The translations under genes and the position numbers were made by a program. A DNA stretch of 5,463 bases from Streptomyces sp. NRRL S-118 (GTDB lineage Bacteria > Actinomycetota > Actinomycetes > Streptomycetales > Streptomycetaceae), in contig NZ_KL591036.1 in NCBI RefSeq assembly GCF_000716335.1, forward strand, positions 1 to 5,463. The letters run 5' to 3'. Of this stretch, positions 5,450 to 5,463 are shown in pieces (within the stretch, counting starts at the first letter, position 1; every line of letters starts with the position of its first letter). The notes under the pieces are model-generated. The model was not told the DNA's origin. It ran no database searches and saw only the letters and a list, made by a program, of their open reading frames with translations.

Positions 5450-5463
5450 CGCCTCTCGTCCGG

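Noticed and set aside
1..5463. tRNA, rRNA, CRISPR arrays, insertion sequences
   Set aside because: No cloverleaf, no rRNA-like segment, no regular repeat-spacer array, and no transposase or terminal inverted repeats were seen on either strand.

Overview
The window looks like chromosomal DNA of a high-GC actinomycete, most probably Streptomyces. Third codon positions are almost always G or C, GTG starts are frequent, ribosome sites have the GAAAGGA or AAGGGGGA form, and the protein families and gene order (allR-allB-alc) match the Streptomyces allantoin locus. Genus is inferred from protein resemblance recalled from memory, not from a search.

Layout. Bases 2-889 (+) hold the C-terminal part of an unrecognised single-pass membrane protein with a Pro-rich cytoplasmic segment. 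Its true start lies before the window. Bases 1016-1345 (+) encode a small protein resembling the Streptomyces DUF5955 family. Bases 1346-1443 are non-coding with short inverted repeats. Bases 1444-1799 (-) are the decayed remains of a two-component system: a histidine-kinase fragment with a frameshift, joined directly to the last ~54 codons of a NarL/LuxR-type response regulator. The rest of both genes is gone. A perfect 8-bp hairpin at 1790-1810 follows the stop of the next gene.

Bases 1813-2622 (-) encode the IclR-family repressor AllR. It is divergent from allB (allantoinase, 2998-4332 +) and alc (allantoicase, 4337-5449 +), which are separated by 4 nt and almost certainly form one transcript. 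The 375-bp divergent region contains alternating TTCC/GGAA half-sites forming two TTCC-N7-GGAA dyads exactly 21 bp apart, a plausible TTGACG-N17-AAGACT promoter for allB, and a second dyad, TTCAAC-N5-GTTGAA, just after the predicted transcription start.

How they work together. AllB opens allantoin to allantoate, and allantoicase splits allantoate into ureidoglycolate and urea. AllR is known in S. coelicolor as the repressor of this pathway and is released by allantoate and, less strongly, glyoxylate, so the pathway intermediate switches on its own degradation as a nitrogen source. The catabolic genes are a well-known system. The less expected parts are the two-component relic, the architecture of the operator region and a possible 19-codon leader ORF whose stop overlaps an alternative allB start.
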